Shown here: piece by piece, positions 40,336 through 49,221 of the stretch | Layout: every line of letters begins with the position of its first letter | Position numbering within the stretch: the stretch's first letter is position 1 | Assembly: GCF_026153515.1 (NCBI RefSeq) | Contig: NZ_CP110644.1 | Span: forward strand, 1,051,501 to 1,115,500 | Origin: Pseudomonas sp. KU26590 | Lineage (GTDB): Bacteria; Pseudomonadota; Gammaproteobacteria; Pseudomonadales; Pseudomonadaceae | DNA length: 64,000 bases | Direction of reading: 5' to 3' | Position numbers and translations under genes: made by a program | The notes under the pieces: generated by a model | The model's input: only the letters and a program-made list of their open reading frames with translations | The model's database searches: none | What the model was told of the DNA's origin: nothing

Positions 40336-42867
40336 ATGAATTCTTTGCCCATCGATGCCGTTCTGCCCGCCTTGCGCCAGGCCCTTGCCGACCGGGACGA
40401 GGCCGTGCTCGAAGCACCGCCGGGCGCGGGCAAGACCACCCGTGTGCCGCTGGCGCTTTTGGGGGAGTCGTGGTTGGCCGGGCAGACGATCCTGATGCTG
40501 GAGCCCCGGCGTCTGGCTGCTCGTGCTGCTGCTGAAAGATTGGCGTCGGAGTTGGGCGAGGGCGTCGGCGAGACGGTGGGTTACCGGATTCGCCTGGATA
40601 GCAAGGTTGGCCCCAACACCCGCATCGAGGTGGTCACCGAAGGCATCCTCACCCGGCGCTTGCAGGACGACCCTTCGCTGGAAGGTGTCGGTCTCCTGAT
40701 CTTCGACGAATTTCATGAACGGAGCCTCGACGCTGACCTCGCACTGGCCCTGAGCCTCAACGGTCGCGCGCTGTTTCGTGACGAGCAGCCGCTGAAGATC
40801 TTGCTGATGTCGGCGACGCTTGAAGGCGCGCGGCTGTCGAGCTTGCTCAACGATGCGCCGGTGATCAGCAGCGAAGGGCGCATGTTCCCGGTGTCGATGC
40901 AGTGGGGGCGGCCGTTTCAGCCGGGGGAGTTCATCGAGCCGCGGGTGGTGCAGACCGTGCTCGACGCGCTGGGCACCGAGTCCGGCAGCGTGCTGGTATT
41001 CCTGCCGGGGCAGGCCGAAATTCGTCGGGTCAATCAACAGCTGACCGAGGCCGTCGGCGATCGCAGCGACGTGCTGCTGTGCCCGTTGCATGGCGAGCTC
41101 GACCTGAGCGCCCAGCGTGCGGCGATCGAGCCAGCACCCAAGGGCAAACGCAAAGTCGTACTGGCCACCAACATTGCCGAGACCAGCCTGACCATCGATG
41201 GCGTGCGGGTGGTCATCGACGCGGGGCTGGCGCGGGTGCCGCGTTTCGATCCCGGCAGCGGCATGACCCGCCTCGACACGCAGCGCATCTCCCGGGCCAG
41301 CGCCACTCAACGGGCGGGTCGGGCAGGGCGGCTTGAGCCGGGCGTGTGTTATCGACTGTGGTCCGAAGCGCAGCACGACCAGTTGGCGGCCTACGGGGCA
41401 GCGGAAATCCTTCAGGCCGACCTTGCGGGCCTTGCATTGCAACTGGCGCGCTGGGGTGTGGAACCTGCGCAACTCACATGGCTGGACCTGCCGCCTGCCG
41501 CCGCTTATGCCCAGGCGCAAGACTTGCTGGCACGGCTCGGCGCGCTGACGCGCAAGCCGGGCGAAGACTGGACACTCACGACCCACGGCCAGTCGATGGC
41601 GGAGGTGCCCGCGCACCCGCGCATCGCCCATTTGCTGCTGCGCGGTCATGAACTGGGCCTGGGGCCGCTGGCGTGCGACGTCGCAGCGTTGCTCGGGGAA
41701 CGCGACATTCTGCGCGGCGGCGGTGCCGATCTGCACAGCCGGCTGACGTTGCTGGCGGGCGCAGAACGCGCAGCGAAAGGCGCGCAGGGCGGCGTGCAGC
41801 GAGCGCGGCAATTGTCGCGGCAATATCGCGGGTATCTGAGGGGCGCAGCGCGGAAGTCGGTCGTCGATCCTGATCACCCGCGCTGGCTTGGCGCGCTGCT
41901 GGCGCTGGCCTATCCCGATCGCGTTGCACAACAACGCCGTGCCGGCGGCGCGGAGTATCGACTCGCCAACGGCCGCGCCGCCTTGTTCGCCGAGCCAGAC
42001 GCATTGATGAAACAGCCGTGGCTGGTGGTGGCCGACCTGGGCAGCCGACAGGGCCAGCGCGAGGAGCGCATCTATCTGGCCGCCGAGTTCGAGCCCGACC
42101 TGTTCGACACAGTGCTCGCCGAACAGGTGACGCAGTTCGATCAGCTGGACTGGGACGAGCGCGAGGGCGTGTTCCGTGCGGAGCGTCAGCGTAAGGCCGG
42201 GGAGCTGATCATCAGCCGCGAGCCGCTCACCGGGCTGGACGATTCAGCAAGGGGGCAGGCGCTGCTGGCGCTGGTCCGGCGCAAGGGCTTGGAGCTGCTG
42301 CCTTGGACACCGGAACTGCGCCAGTGGCAGGCGCGCGTCGGTCTGCTGCGTCAGATGGATCTGCAAAAGCTCAGCGAAAGCGAGTGGCCGGATGTGAGCA
42401 ACGATGGGTTGCTGGCGACGCTGGAACACTGGCTGCTGCCGTATCTGGGCAAGGTCACGCGACTGAGCCACTTCGGCAATCTGGACCTGTCATCGATCCT
42501 GCACAACCTGCTGCCATGGCCCTTGCCCCAGCGGCTGGACGAGTTGGCGCCGCACCACCTGACCGTGCCGTCGGGTTCATCGGTACGCCTGGATTACAGC
42601 GAGTCCCCACCCATTCTGGCGGTGCGCCTGCAGGAACTCTTCGGCCTGGCCGACACCCCGCGCATCGCCAACGGCCGGCAGATCGTCAAGCTGCACCTGC
42701 TTTCTCCCGCACGCCGCCCGGTGCAAGTCACCCAAGACCTCGCCAACTTCTGGCGCAGCACCTACGCCGAGGTGAAGAAGGATTTGAAGGGTCGGTACCC
42801 GAAGCACTATTGGCCGGACGATCCGTTGATTGCTGAACCGACTGCGCGTGTGAAGCCGAGGAAGTGA
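40336..42867 (+). CDS. hrpB: DEAH-box ATP-dependent helicase HrpB
   Basis: An 843-residue DExH RNA helicase-like protein. Walker A is PPGAGKTT (Lys33), motif II is DEFH (124-127), SATLEG is motif III, and QRAGRAGR is motif VI. Helicase-associated HA2/ratchet and OB regions and the HrpB C-terminal domain (from about 680) follow. The cellular role of HrpB is not settled. ATG 40336 has a GGAGGT at -8; an earlier in-frame start at 40279 lies upstream of the -10 element and is unlikely. Confidence 0.93.
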   Translation: MNSLPIDAVLPALRQALADRDEAVLEAPPGAGKTTRVPLALLGESWLAGQTILMLEPRRLAARAAAERLASELGEGVGETVGYRIRLDSKVGPNTRIEVVTEGILTRRLQDDPSLEGVGLLIFDEFHERSLDADLALALSLNGRALFRDEQPLKILLMSATLEGARLSSLLNDAPVISSEGRMFPVSMQWGRPFQPGEFIEPRVVQTVLDALGTESGSVLVFLPGQAEIRRVNQQLTEAVGDRSDVLLCPLHGELDLSAQRAAIEPAPKGKRKVVLATNIAETSLTIDGVRVVIDAGLARVPRFDPGSGMTRLDTQRISRASATQRAGRAGRLEPGVCYRLWSEAQHDQLAAYGAAEILQADLAGLALQLARWGVEPAQLTWLDLPPAAAYAQAQDLLARLGALTRKPGEDWTLTTHGQSMAEVPAHPRIAHLLLRGHELGLGPLACDVAALLGERDILRGGGADLHSRLTLLAGAERAAKGAQGGVQRARQLSRQYRGYLRGAARKSVVDPDHPRWLGALLALAYPDRVAQQRRAGGAEYRLANGRAALFAEPDALMKQPWLVVADLGSRQGQREERIYLAAEFEPDLFDTVLAEQVTQFDQLDWDEREGVFRAERQRKAGELIISREPLTGLDDSARGQALLALVRRKGLELLPWTPELRQWQARVGLLRQMDLQKLSESEWPDVSNDGLLATLEHWLLPYLGKVTRLSHFGNLDLSSILHNLLPWPLPQRLDELAPHHLTVPSGSSVRLDYSESPPILAVRLQELFGLADTPRIANGRQIVKLHLLSPARRPVQVTQDLANFWRSTYAEVKKDLKGRYPKHYWPDDPLIAEPTARVKPRK

Positions 42868-43459
42868 TTCTGCCCCGCTGCTGCGTGAATTGATTATCAC
42901 CAAGAGGTATTTTCTCCGGCGGCTGTTCACTCTCAGTCAGGAGCGAGCAGCGGGTCGCCCGCCCTTATCAATGTTTAATGCTTTAGCGTGTTAACAACAA
43001 AGCTCATCTTTATTAACGGATCAATAACTTATTGTTTTATTTCCTGACGCCGATGCAAAGGCTTTCGATGCTTCTCTATTAACGTTGTGAATGTGGTCAA
43101 TGGCTCCAGGCAGAAAAATGGCGTCATGTTTCAGGTCGGTGGTCATGTTGTTTGTTTTAAAGGCGGTCGGACGAATGGGTGTTGATAGTTGGCGCCAATA
43201 AAAAGAGAACGTTTATTTCCCATGTCGACTGGCAAAGCGCGATAACCCGTATATAACTAACAAGGGCTCCAATCTGTTGGGGCTAATAAAAGGCAGCCTT
43301 CGCGCCCTTGGCCGCAGTGCCCGACGACCATTCGTTGCTGCAACGGCATACGTACCGCACATTCATCCCTGATATTGAATCTGATGCCGCAGCACAAATG
43401 TTTTCGGGCCACTCTCGATGATCAATGCCCACCGTTCTTTTAAAAAAGGATGATTTTCC
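42868..43459. promoter_or_regulatory. AT-rich gap upstream of the curlin-repeat gene
   Basis: About 590 bases, clearly richer in A and T than the flanking genes in 42960-43260 (TTATTAACGGATCAATAACT and similar). No gene, REP element or terminator was found. Such sequence before a surface-fibre gene suits silencing by MvaT-type proteins and control from a distance; this is inference. A weak AAAGGA site precedes the next ATG. Confidence 0.4.
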
Positions 43460-44446
43460 ATGCACGCACGTAAAGCACTTCTGTCCCTCGCAGTCCTGGC
43501 TGCACTGTCTGGATCCGCCATGGCAGACTCCAGCACCGTGAATACCACCCAGGACGGTACAAGTAACAGTCTGAATGCCGAGCAGCAAGGCGCGACCCAG
43601 TCGATGGTCAACATTAATCAGACGGGAACCCGGAACGGCGCAGGCGCTCTTCAGAGTGCGACTTACAGCACTCTGAGAATCAAGCAGGATGGTTTCTCCA
43701 ACTTCACGTCGGCCAAGCAGGCCGGAAACAACAATACGGCAACCGTGACGCAAAAGGGCGGCGGTAGTTCGCTGCCTCAAGTCGCGGAGCTAGACCAGTC
43801 CGGCAGCTACAGTACCGCCACTATCGCCCAGGATAATAATAACCGCACAAGCGCCAGCATTACTCAAGGCGGAGGGAGCTATAACGCAGCGAGTCTTTAC
43901 CAGGCAAGTAACAGCACCATCGTCGGGGGCGGCATTACCCAGTCGGGCAGCTATAACGTTGGCAACCTTACACAACAAAACAACAACAACACGGTGACCG
44001 GCTCTGTTACACAGTCGGGCAACGGCAACACCGGTACGGTTTCGCAGCAGCACAACTCGAATCGGGTGTCGGCCATTCTGCAGCAGAACGGCAACAGCAA
44101 CACCGGCTCCATTCAGCAAACCAACACTCAAGTGAGCTCCGCCAGCATGCTGCAGAGCGGTGACTTCAACACCGCCACCCTGTATCAGACCGGCTACGGG
44201 ATGAAAGGTGAATTCCAACAGCGCGGTAACAACAACTTTTCGTCCAGCACCCAGACCGGCGCCTTTAACGAAGAAACCCTGCTACAGACCGGCAACAACA
44301 ACCGCGCTGTGGTCAGCCAGACCGGCGTCGGCGGCGGTTTGTTAGGCAGCACTAACCTGGTTGGTGTCACTCAGGCCGGTAACAACATGGTCGCCAACGT
44401 CAGCCAGACGGGCGGCGGCAACGTGGCCACGATCTACCAGCATTAA
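43460..44446 (+). CDS. Orphan curlin-repeat (CsgA/CsgB-like) exported protein
   Basis: A 328-residue protein with a signal peptide ending in AMA (Ala22). About 13 imperfect repeats of the curlin pattern Gln-x-Gly-x-x-Asn...Gln follow at 20-25 residue spacing (NQTGTRNGA, KQAGNNNTA, TQSGNGNTG, LQSGDFNTA, LQTGNNNRA, TQAGNNMVA). There is no Cys. Curlin repeats form the beta-helical core of curli amyloid. It is about twice the size of E. coli CsgA. None of csgB, csgC, csgE, csgF or csgG lies next to it, so export would rely on a curli system elsewhere or another route. A terminator follows. Confidence 0.85.
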   Translation: MHARKALLSLAVLAALSGSAMADSSTVNTTQDGTSNSLNAEQQGATQSMVNINQTGTRNGAGALQSATYSTLRIKQDGFSNFTSAKQAGNNNTATVTQKGGGSSLPQVAELDQSGSYSTATIAQDNNNRTSASITQGGGSYNAASLYQASNSTIVGGGITQSGSYNVGNLTQQNNNNTVTGSVTQSGNGNTGTVSQQHNSNRVSAILQQNGNSNTGSIQQTNTQVSSASMLQSGDFNTATLYQTGYGMKGEFQQRGNNNFSSSTQTGAFNEETLLQTGNNNRAVVSQTGVGGGLLGSTNLVGVTQAGNNMVANVSQTGGGNVATIYQH

Positions 44447-44454
44447 GATGCCTT

Positions 44455-44484
44455 ACCCCGCCGATGTACCGGCGGGGTTCTTTG
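44455..44484 (+). terminator. Terminator after the curlin-repeat gene
   Basis: A 9-bp stem (ACCCCGCCG, 44455-44463, with 44470-44478) with a 6-base loop is followed by TCTTT. It lies nine bases past the stop codon. Confidence 0.75.
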
Positions 44485-44632
44485 GCGCAATGGAAGTCTA
44501 TTGATGTATCTGCCGTATTCCCGGTCGCCCATTGTGTAACCTGCCGACGATCTGCGCTCGGGAGCAACCGACCTCCGCATCGGGACATCATTCAGAACCC
44601 GCGCGACCATCAACCGAATGGCTGCCGCTTCG

Positions 44633-44664
44633 CGCCAGATCGCGGGACAAGCCACGCTCCTACC
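44633..44664. repeat. Solitary REP tail before the EEP gene
   Basis: GATCGCGGGACAAGCCACGC followed by TCCTACC matches the inverted tail found in the 250-bp array, without a head. Otherwise 44485-44755 shows nothing recognisable. Confidence 0.65.
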
Positions 44665-44755
44665 GATACCGCACTCCGCACTCCGCATTCCGCAGCATCC
44701 ATGCCCTTAGCGGGTATAGCGTCTGGGAGATTTGCCAGCACTACTGACGCGCGAC

Positions 44756-45850
44756 TCACTTACCCTGCACCGGCACCGAAAACCGCGCTATCACCGGCAT
44801 GTGATCAGAAATCAACAACGTGTCCGCCTGCCTCACCCTCGCTTCGATCCGCTGCAGCTTTGGGCTGTAGAACAGAAAATCCTGCGTCCGGTCCGGACCG
44901 CTGATGCTCGGGTCATTGGGGAAACGGGTGTACCACTTTCGACGATCCTCACCGGTCACGTCTTCATTGCTCGGGATCATCGGGAAGCTTTCCCACAAGC
45001 CCCGAAGCTCGCTCTGCGCCGAATACGGCGCGCGCTGTCCAGCGGGCAGCCGCTGATATTGCCCCTGCGGCAGCAGATTGAAATCGCCGCCACTTATCCA
45101 CAGCGTGCCGTTCTGTTCGAAGGTTTGTTGCAATTGACGAACCGCCGTCACTTGCCGCTGTTGCACGTCGCTGCCCGACTCAGCGTCGCTTAGATGCGTA
45201 TTCGTCACTGCCAGGCGCCCGCCATCTTTTAGCGGCAGATAGCTGACGAGCAGCGCCGGCTGAGGTTGAAACAGGCGGCTGATGAAATGGCCGGACGGCG
45301 AGGGCAGGTGCAGGCGTTCGGCGCTGTCCATTTGGTAGCGGCTGAGTGTCGCCAGTTTGCGGCCGACGCTGCCGAAGATGTGGCGATCCGGCACGAAGTC
45401 GGACTTCCAGTAAAACGCCTCGCTGCTGCAGGGGTACAGATCGGCGACGCGCGCCTGGAGCAGCGCGAGTTGATTGCCGTAGTCGGTGTTCTTCGCGCCG
45501 TCGTCGACTTCCTGTAGCAAGACGATGTCTGGCTGCTCGTCGCGAATGACCCGCGCCACTTCATCAAGGTTGTACGCCAGGTCTTCCGGGGTCGGGCGCT
45601 CGTCAGGGCCGCTGCCGTCGGGCAGGTCGTACCAGAAGACATAGCGTTTGCCGGCCAGGTACTGAATGTTCCAGGTCATCACTTTGAGCGTCTGACCCGG
45701 CGCCAATACCGGTGGCTTTGCGTCCATCGCATTGCAGGACACGGCCGCATTCTCGTGTCGGGCGGGGTGCCAGGTCATGTCATAAAGCAGTATCACGAAC
45801 AGCCCGGCACCTACCGCGAGGTAAAGCAGATACCGCGTCGGACGTGTCAT
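44756..45850 (-). CDS. Endonuclease/exonuclease/phosphatase-family protein, membrane-anchored
   Basis: A 364-residue protein with one N-terminal membrane helix (about 7-24) and an EEP (DNase I/inositol phosphatase) fold: VMTWNIQYL with the Asn, IVLLQEVDD with the metal Glu, TNTHLSDA, SGGDFNLLP and ISDHMPVIARF at the end. The active site would face the periplasm. The substrate (nucleic acid or phospholipid/sphingolipid) cannot be told from sequence. The gene starts four bases from the end of the yciC-like gene, so the two are likely co-transcribed. Confidence 0.85.
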   Translation of the reverse strand: MTRPTRYLLYLAVGAGLFVILLYDMTWHPARHENAAVSCNAMDAKPPVLAPGQTLKVMTWNIQYLAGKRYVFWYDLPDGSGPDERPTPEDLAYNLDEVARVIRDEQPDIVLLQEVDDGAKNTDYGNQLALLQARVADLYPCSSEAFYWKSDFVPDRHIFGSVGRKLATLSRYQMDSAERLHLPSPSGHFISRLFQPQPALLVSYLPLKDGGRLAVTNTHLSDAESGSDVQQRQVTAVRQLQQTFEQNGTLWISGGDFNLLPQGQYQRLPAGQRAPYSAQSELRGLWESFPMIPSNEDVTGEDRRKWYTRFPNDPSISGPDRTQDFLFYSPKLQRIEARVRQADTLLISDHMPVIARFSVPVQGK

Positions 45851-45854
45851 CTTC

Positions 45855-46508
45855 TTAGACCGACCGCGCGGGTGGGTCGATGAGCATGAACAACCGGAAC
45901 ATCGTCACGCTGATAAGCAGCTGCAAGAAGCTGGATACACTGTCCACGGCGATCGACAGCATTGGGCTTTGCTGGTCTGGCAGCACGTAATAACTCAGCG
46001 CCTCAAGCAGCGAGAGCGGGATATAAACGCACACCACGCAGACGAATATCCGCACCACATGGCCCTGGGTCATTCTGAAGCTTTCGCGCATCGCCTCCAG
46101 CGGCCCCATCCCGCGCAACACCAGCAAGTATTCCGACAGCTGCAGTTTGATCATCACCCACACGCCCGGCAGGATGAACAGCGACATGCCGGCCATGATC
46201 AGCAGCATGCTCAGCGCCGTCAGCACCGCAAAGGTAGGCCACATACGCAACGCGACGGTCCACAGGTTGGATTTGACCGGTTCTTCGCCCCGGGTTTTGG
46301 CGTCCATAAAAAGGATCAGCGCGCCGGTGTACAGCGGGTAGAAAAGCAGACTGATCAACAGTTGCGAGACCCCGGTGCCTTGCCCGAGGCCGATGAGCTG
46401 TTTGGTCAGGGCCTCCAGCACCACCAGCGGCAGGCAAAGCGTCAGAATGCTGCCGAAGTTGCGTCGGAAGAAGTAAAACGAGTCTTGCAGAAGGGTCAGC
46501 GGATTCAT
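45855..46508 (-). CDS. yciC: YciC-family inner-membrane protein
   Basis: A 217-residue polytopic protein with five to six hydrophobic segments (from SILTLCLPLVVLEAL to SVSSFLQLLISVTMFRLF) and the family stretch GPLEAMRESFRMTQGH near 135-150. Its function is unknown. It is upstream of and nearly contiguous with the EEP-family gene. Confidence 0.8.
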   Translation of the reverse strand: MNPLTLLQDSFYFFRRNFGSILTLCLPLVVLEALTKQLIGLGQGTGVSQLLISLLFYPLYTGALILFMDAKTRGEEPVKSNLWTVALRMWPTFAVLTALSMLLIMAGMSLFILPGVWVMIKLQLSEYLLVLRGMGPLEAMRESFRMTQGHVVRIFVCVVCVYIPLSLLEALSYYVLPDQQSPMLSIAVDSVSSFLQLLISVTMFRLFMLIDPPARSV

Positions 46509-46697
46509 GAACGGATCACAGGTATAAGCAGGCCGACACTGTAACGTAGCGCCGCAGAACCGGCCAACCGGCGGCGGCAGAACGGCCTTCTTAACTTTTT
46601 TTACATCCTATTGAAACGCCCTTGAACAGCCCCATTACTGGATATGTCCGAGCAATGGCTCAGAACAGAATTCCTACGGCAATCTAACGAGGTCGCC

Positions 46698-47507
46698 ATG
46701 AACAGCGAAGAACAAACCCTGATCGACGGCTTGTTTGGCAAACTCAAGCAGGCAGAAACCGAATCGGCCCCCCGTGATGCGCAGGCCGAAGCGCTGATCA
46801 AGGAGCACCTGACTCGCCAGCCTGCTGCGCCTTACTACATGGCGCAGTCGATCCTGGTGCAGGAAGTCGCGATCAAGCAGCTGGAGGCCCAGAGCCGTCA
46901 GCGCGACGAACAGATTCAGCAGCTCCAGGCTGAACTGGAGCGGGGCAAATCAGCGGCGCCTGCCCCGTCCGGCAGCGGCGGCGGGTTTCTGTCGAGCATC
47001 TTCGGCGGCGGTTCGCGCGAGCCACAGGCTCAGCAGCCGGCTTCGTCGTTCTCCCGTCCTTCCAATCCGCAGCCTTCCTCGGGCGGCTGGCGTGAAAGTG
47101 GTCCTGCGAGCGCACCGCAGCAAAACTATGCTCAGCCACAGCAGAACTATGCCCAACCGCAACAGGCACCGGCGGCACCCGTCGGCAGTGGCTTCCTCGG
47201 CGGCGCGCTGAAAACCGCAGCGGGTGTGGCCGGCGGCGTGATGCTGGCGGAAGGCATCAGCAGCCTGTTTCACCAAAACAGCCAGCCGCAGGAAGTCGTC
47301 GAGATCATCAAGGAGGAGCCGGCCCAGCCTGCCGCCGAACATGATCAGGGCGGCAACGGCGGTTGGGGTGATGACCAGCAGCGCGTCACTGGTAATGACA
47401 GTACCGGCAATGACAACTGGGGCAGTGATTCGAATGGCTTTGCCGACACCGATTACGGCAGCGACACCGGTGGCGGCATGTTTGACGATGACGATTCGTT
47501 CGTCTGA
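46698..47507 (+). CDS. DUF2076 family protein
   Basis: A 269-residue protein. Its N-terminus (MNSEEQTLIDGLFGKLKQAE, AEALIKEHLTRQPAAPYYM, QSILVQEVAIKQLEAQ) is the DUF2076 coiled-coil region. A GGGFLSSIFGGGS hinge, a Gln/Pro/Tyr repeat (two copies of QQNYAQP), a glycine-rich hydrophobic patch (GGALKTAAGVAGGVMLAEG) and an Asp-rich tail ending DDDDSFV follow. The function is unknown; periplasmic ligand binding has been suggested for the family. ATG 46698 follows ACGAGGTC. Confidence 0.82.
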   Translation: MNSEEQTLIDGLFGKLKQAETESAPRDAQAEALIKEHLTRQPAAPYYMAQSILVQEVAIKQLEAQSRQRDEQIQQLQAELERGKSAAPAPSGSGGGFLSSIFGGGSREPQAQQPASSFSRPSNPQPSSGGWRESGPASAPQQNYAQPQQNYAQPQQAPAAPVGSGFLGGALKTAAGVAGGVMLAEGISSLFHQNSQPQEVVEIIKEEPAQPAAEHDQGGNGGWGDDQQRVTGNDSTGNDNWGSDSNGFADTDYGSDTGGGMFDDDDSFV

Positions 47508-47531
47508 TATCGCAAGTACAAGCCTCATACC

Positions 47532-47639
47532 TGTAGGAGCGCGCTTGCCCGCGAAGACGTCGGTACACACGATACATCTCTATCGTCTGAACTATTTTTC
47601 GCGGGCAAGGTGGAGCGCCACCCCGGTCGCTCCTACACC
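47532..47639. repeat. REP pair with hairpin-insert tail
   Basis: A GTAGGAGCGCGCTTGCCCGC head and a tail carrying GGTGGAGCGCCACC, the same variant as at 31454-31559. The rest of 47508-47797 is featureless apart from the ribosome-binding site of the next gene. Confidence 0.8.
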
Positions 47640-47797
47640 GTTGTGTGATGGGTCGCGACTGCGGTGTGTCAGGAATACAGACCGCGTCCCGCAATCGCCT
47701 TCCAACCCAATCCTTCAATCCCCTCCCCAAACTGGCATACTGAGCGCCGGTCCGGTTTTCGGGCCCTTGTCGCTTGTCAGCGCATCGAGGAATTTGG

Positions 47798-48277
47798 GTG
47801 AGAAGAATCGCGGTCTTCGCCGACGTACAGAACCTGTATTACACAGTACGTCAGGCTCACGGTTGTCACTTCAATTACGCCGCCCTGTGGGCTGACATCA
47901 GCCAGCGCGGGCAGATCGTCGAGGCGTATGCGTATGCCATCGACCGTGGCGACAGCAAGCAGCAGCAATTCCAGCAGATCCTGCGCAACCTCGGTTTTAC
48001 CGTCAAACTCAAACCCTACATCCAGCGCAGTGACGGCTCGGCCAAAGGCGACTGGGACGTGGGCATCACCATCGACATCATGGACGTTGCGCCGAATGTC
48101 GATGAAGTCGTGCTGGCGTCCGGCGATGGCGATTTTGACCTGTTGCTGGAGCGCATCATCAGCAAGCACGGCGTCGAAGCGATTGCCTACGGCGTGCCGG
48201 GGTTGACCGCCAACTCGTTGATCCGCGCGGCGAGTCGTTATGTGCCGATCGAGGGCGGGTTGCTGCTCAAGACTTGA
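47798..48277 (+). CDS. NYN-domain (LabA/DUF88-like) putative RNase
   Basis: A 159-residue single NYN (PIN-like) domain: FADVQNLYYTVRQ at the start, a central SKQQQFQQILRNLGFTVK, DWDVGITIDIMD, and VVLASGDGDFDLLLERI, with the four conserved acidic residues of a metal nuclease site. There is no C-terminal LOTUS domain. The GTG at 47798 has GAGGA 7 bases upstream, and a TTG at 47774 is less likely. The substrate is unknown; an RNA-processing role is inferred from the fold. Confidence 0.87.
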   Translation: MRRIAVFADVQNLYYTVRQAHGCHFNYAALWADISQRGQIVEAYAYAIDRGDSKQQQFQQILRNLGFTVKLKPYIQRSDGSAKGDWDVGITIDIMDVAPNVDEVVLASGDGDFDLLLERIISKHGVEAIAYGVPGLTANSLIRAASRYVPIEGGLLLKT

Positions 48278-48394
48278 TGCAACGCAGGCAAACGAACGCC
48301 GCCAATTCGTTGATCCGCGCGGCCGTATATTCCGATTGTGGGCAGGCCGCTGCTCAGAGCGTGACGTAGCGCAGGCTGACAAGCGCCGCAAATC

Positions 48395-48494
48395 TGTAGG
48401 AGCCGGCTTGCTGGCGAACCCGGCCCGTTCAGGTAAACATGCGCCAACTGAGCCACCGCGTTCGCCACCGTCGTTAGCTCCGACAGCTCCTACA
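48395..48494. repeat. REP pair, GGAGCCGGCTTGCTGGCG class
   Basis: A head at 48395 and an inverted tail ending AGCTCCTACAG at about 48494 fill much of the gap 48278-48585. A 60-base stretch after the NYN stop echoes the 3' part of that gene (CCGCCAATTCGTTGATCCGC against CCGCCAACTCGTTGATCCGC at 48209). Confidence 0.75.
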
Positions 48495-48585
48495 GAGGCG
48501 CGACACGCAAGCGATGTCCGACGCGATATCAGCCAGGCGCTCCCGAGCAAAACGCAAAAACCAGCTATTTCTGAAGGTCTCTCCC

Positions 48586-49200
48586 ATGCAAGAACGCATC
48601 GCCGTCATCGACTTCGAAACCACCGGCATTTCCCCCGGCAGCCACTGCCGCGCCACCGAAATCGCCGTGGTGATCGTGGAGCAGGGCGTTATCGTTGAGC
48701 GTTATCAAAGCCTTATGAACGCCGGCGTGCGCATCCCGTTTTTCACCGAGTCCCTGACTGGTATCAGCAACAGCATGCTGCGCACGGCGCCGTCCGCTGA
48801 GCACGTCATGAACGAAGTCGCCGAGTTTGTTGGCCTGACGCCGCTGGTGGCGCACAACGCCTCGTTTGACCAGAAGTTCTGGGACTTCGAGCTGTCGCGC
48901 ATCAAGCGCAATCGCGTGCAGAGCTTTGCCTGCTCCATGCTGCTGGCGCGACGTCTCCTGCCCCATGCGCCGAACCACAAGCTCGGCACGCTCACCAGTT
49001 GGGCTGGCTTGCCCCACACCGGCAAGGCTCACCGGGCCATGGCCGACGCGGAAATGGCCGCCAACCTCACGCTGCACCTGGGCCACCAGCTGCGCGACAC
49101 CCATGGGCTCGACGGCGTTTCCCACCAGTTGCTGTGCACCCTGCAAAAAGTCCCGGCGAAGAAGATTGCGGATGCGATCAGCAAGCATCGGGGGCTCTAG
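48586..49200 (+). CDS. DnaQ-like DEDDh 3'-5' exonuclease
   Basis: A 204-residue exonuclease with the DEDDh motifs: Exo I DFETTGI (residues 9-15), Exo II LVAHNASFD, and Exo III HRAMADAE with the catalytic His. Related free-standing exonucleases are sometimes labelled PolC-type. It is probably a repair or RNA-trimming nuclease rather than the replicative epsilon subunit. ATG 48586 has GAAGGT upstream. Confidence 0.88.
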   Translation: MQERIAVIDFETTGISPGSHCRATEIAVVIVEQGVIVERYQSLMNAGVRIPFFTESLTGISNSMLRTAPSAEHVMNEVAEFVGLTPLVAHNASFDQKFWDFELSRIKRNRVQSFACSMLLARRLLPHAPNHKLGTLTSWAGLPHTGKAHRAMADAEMAANLTLHLGHQLRDTHGLDGVSHQLLCTLQKVPAKKIADAISKHRGL

Positions 49201-49221
49201 CCAGTCTTTGGCGCAGGTGCC

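Noticed and set aside
40234-41934. 566-codon minus-strand frame across hrpB
   Set aside because: It is antisense to intact helicase motifs and shows no family resemblance.
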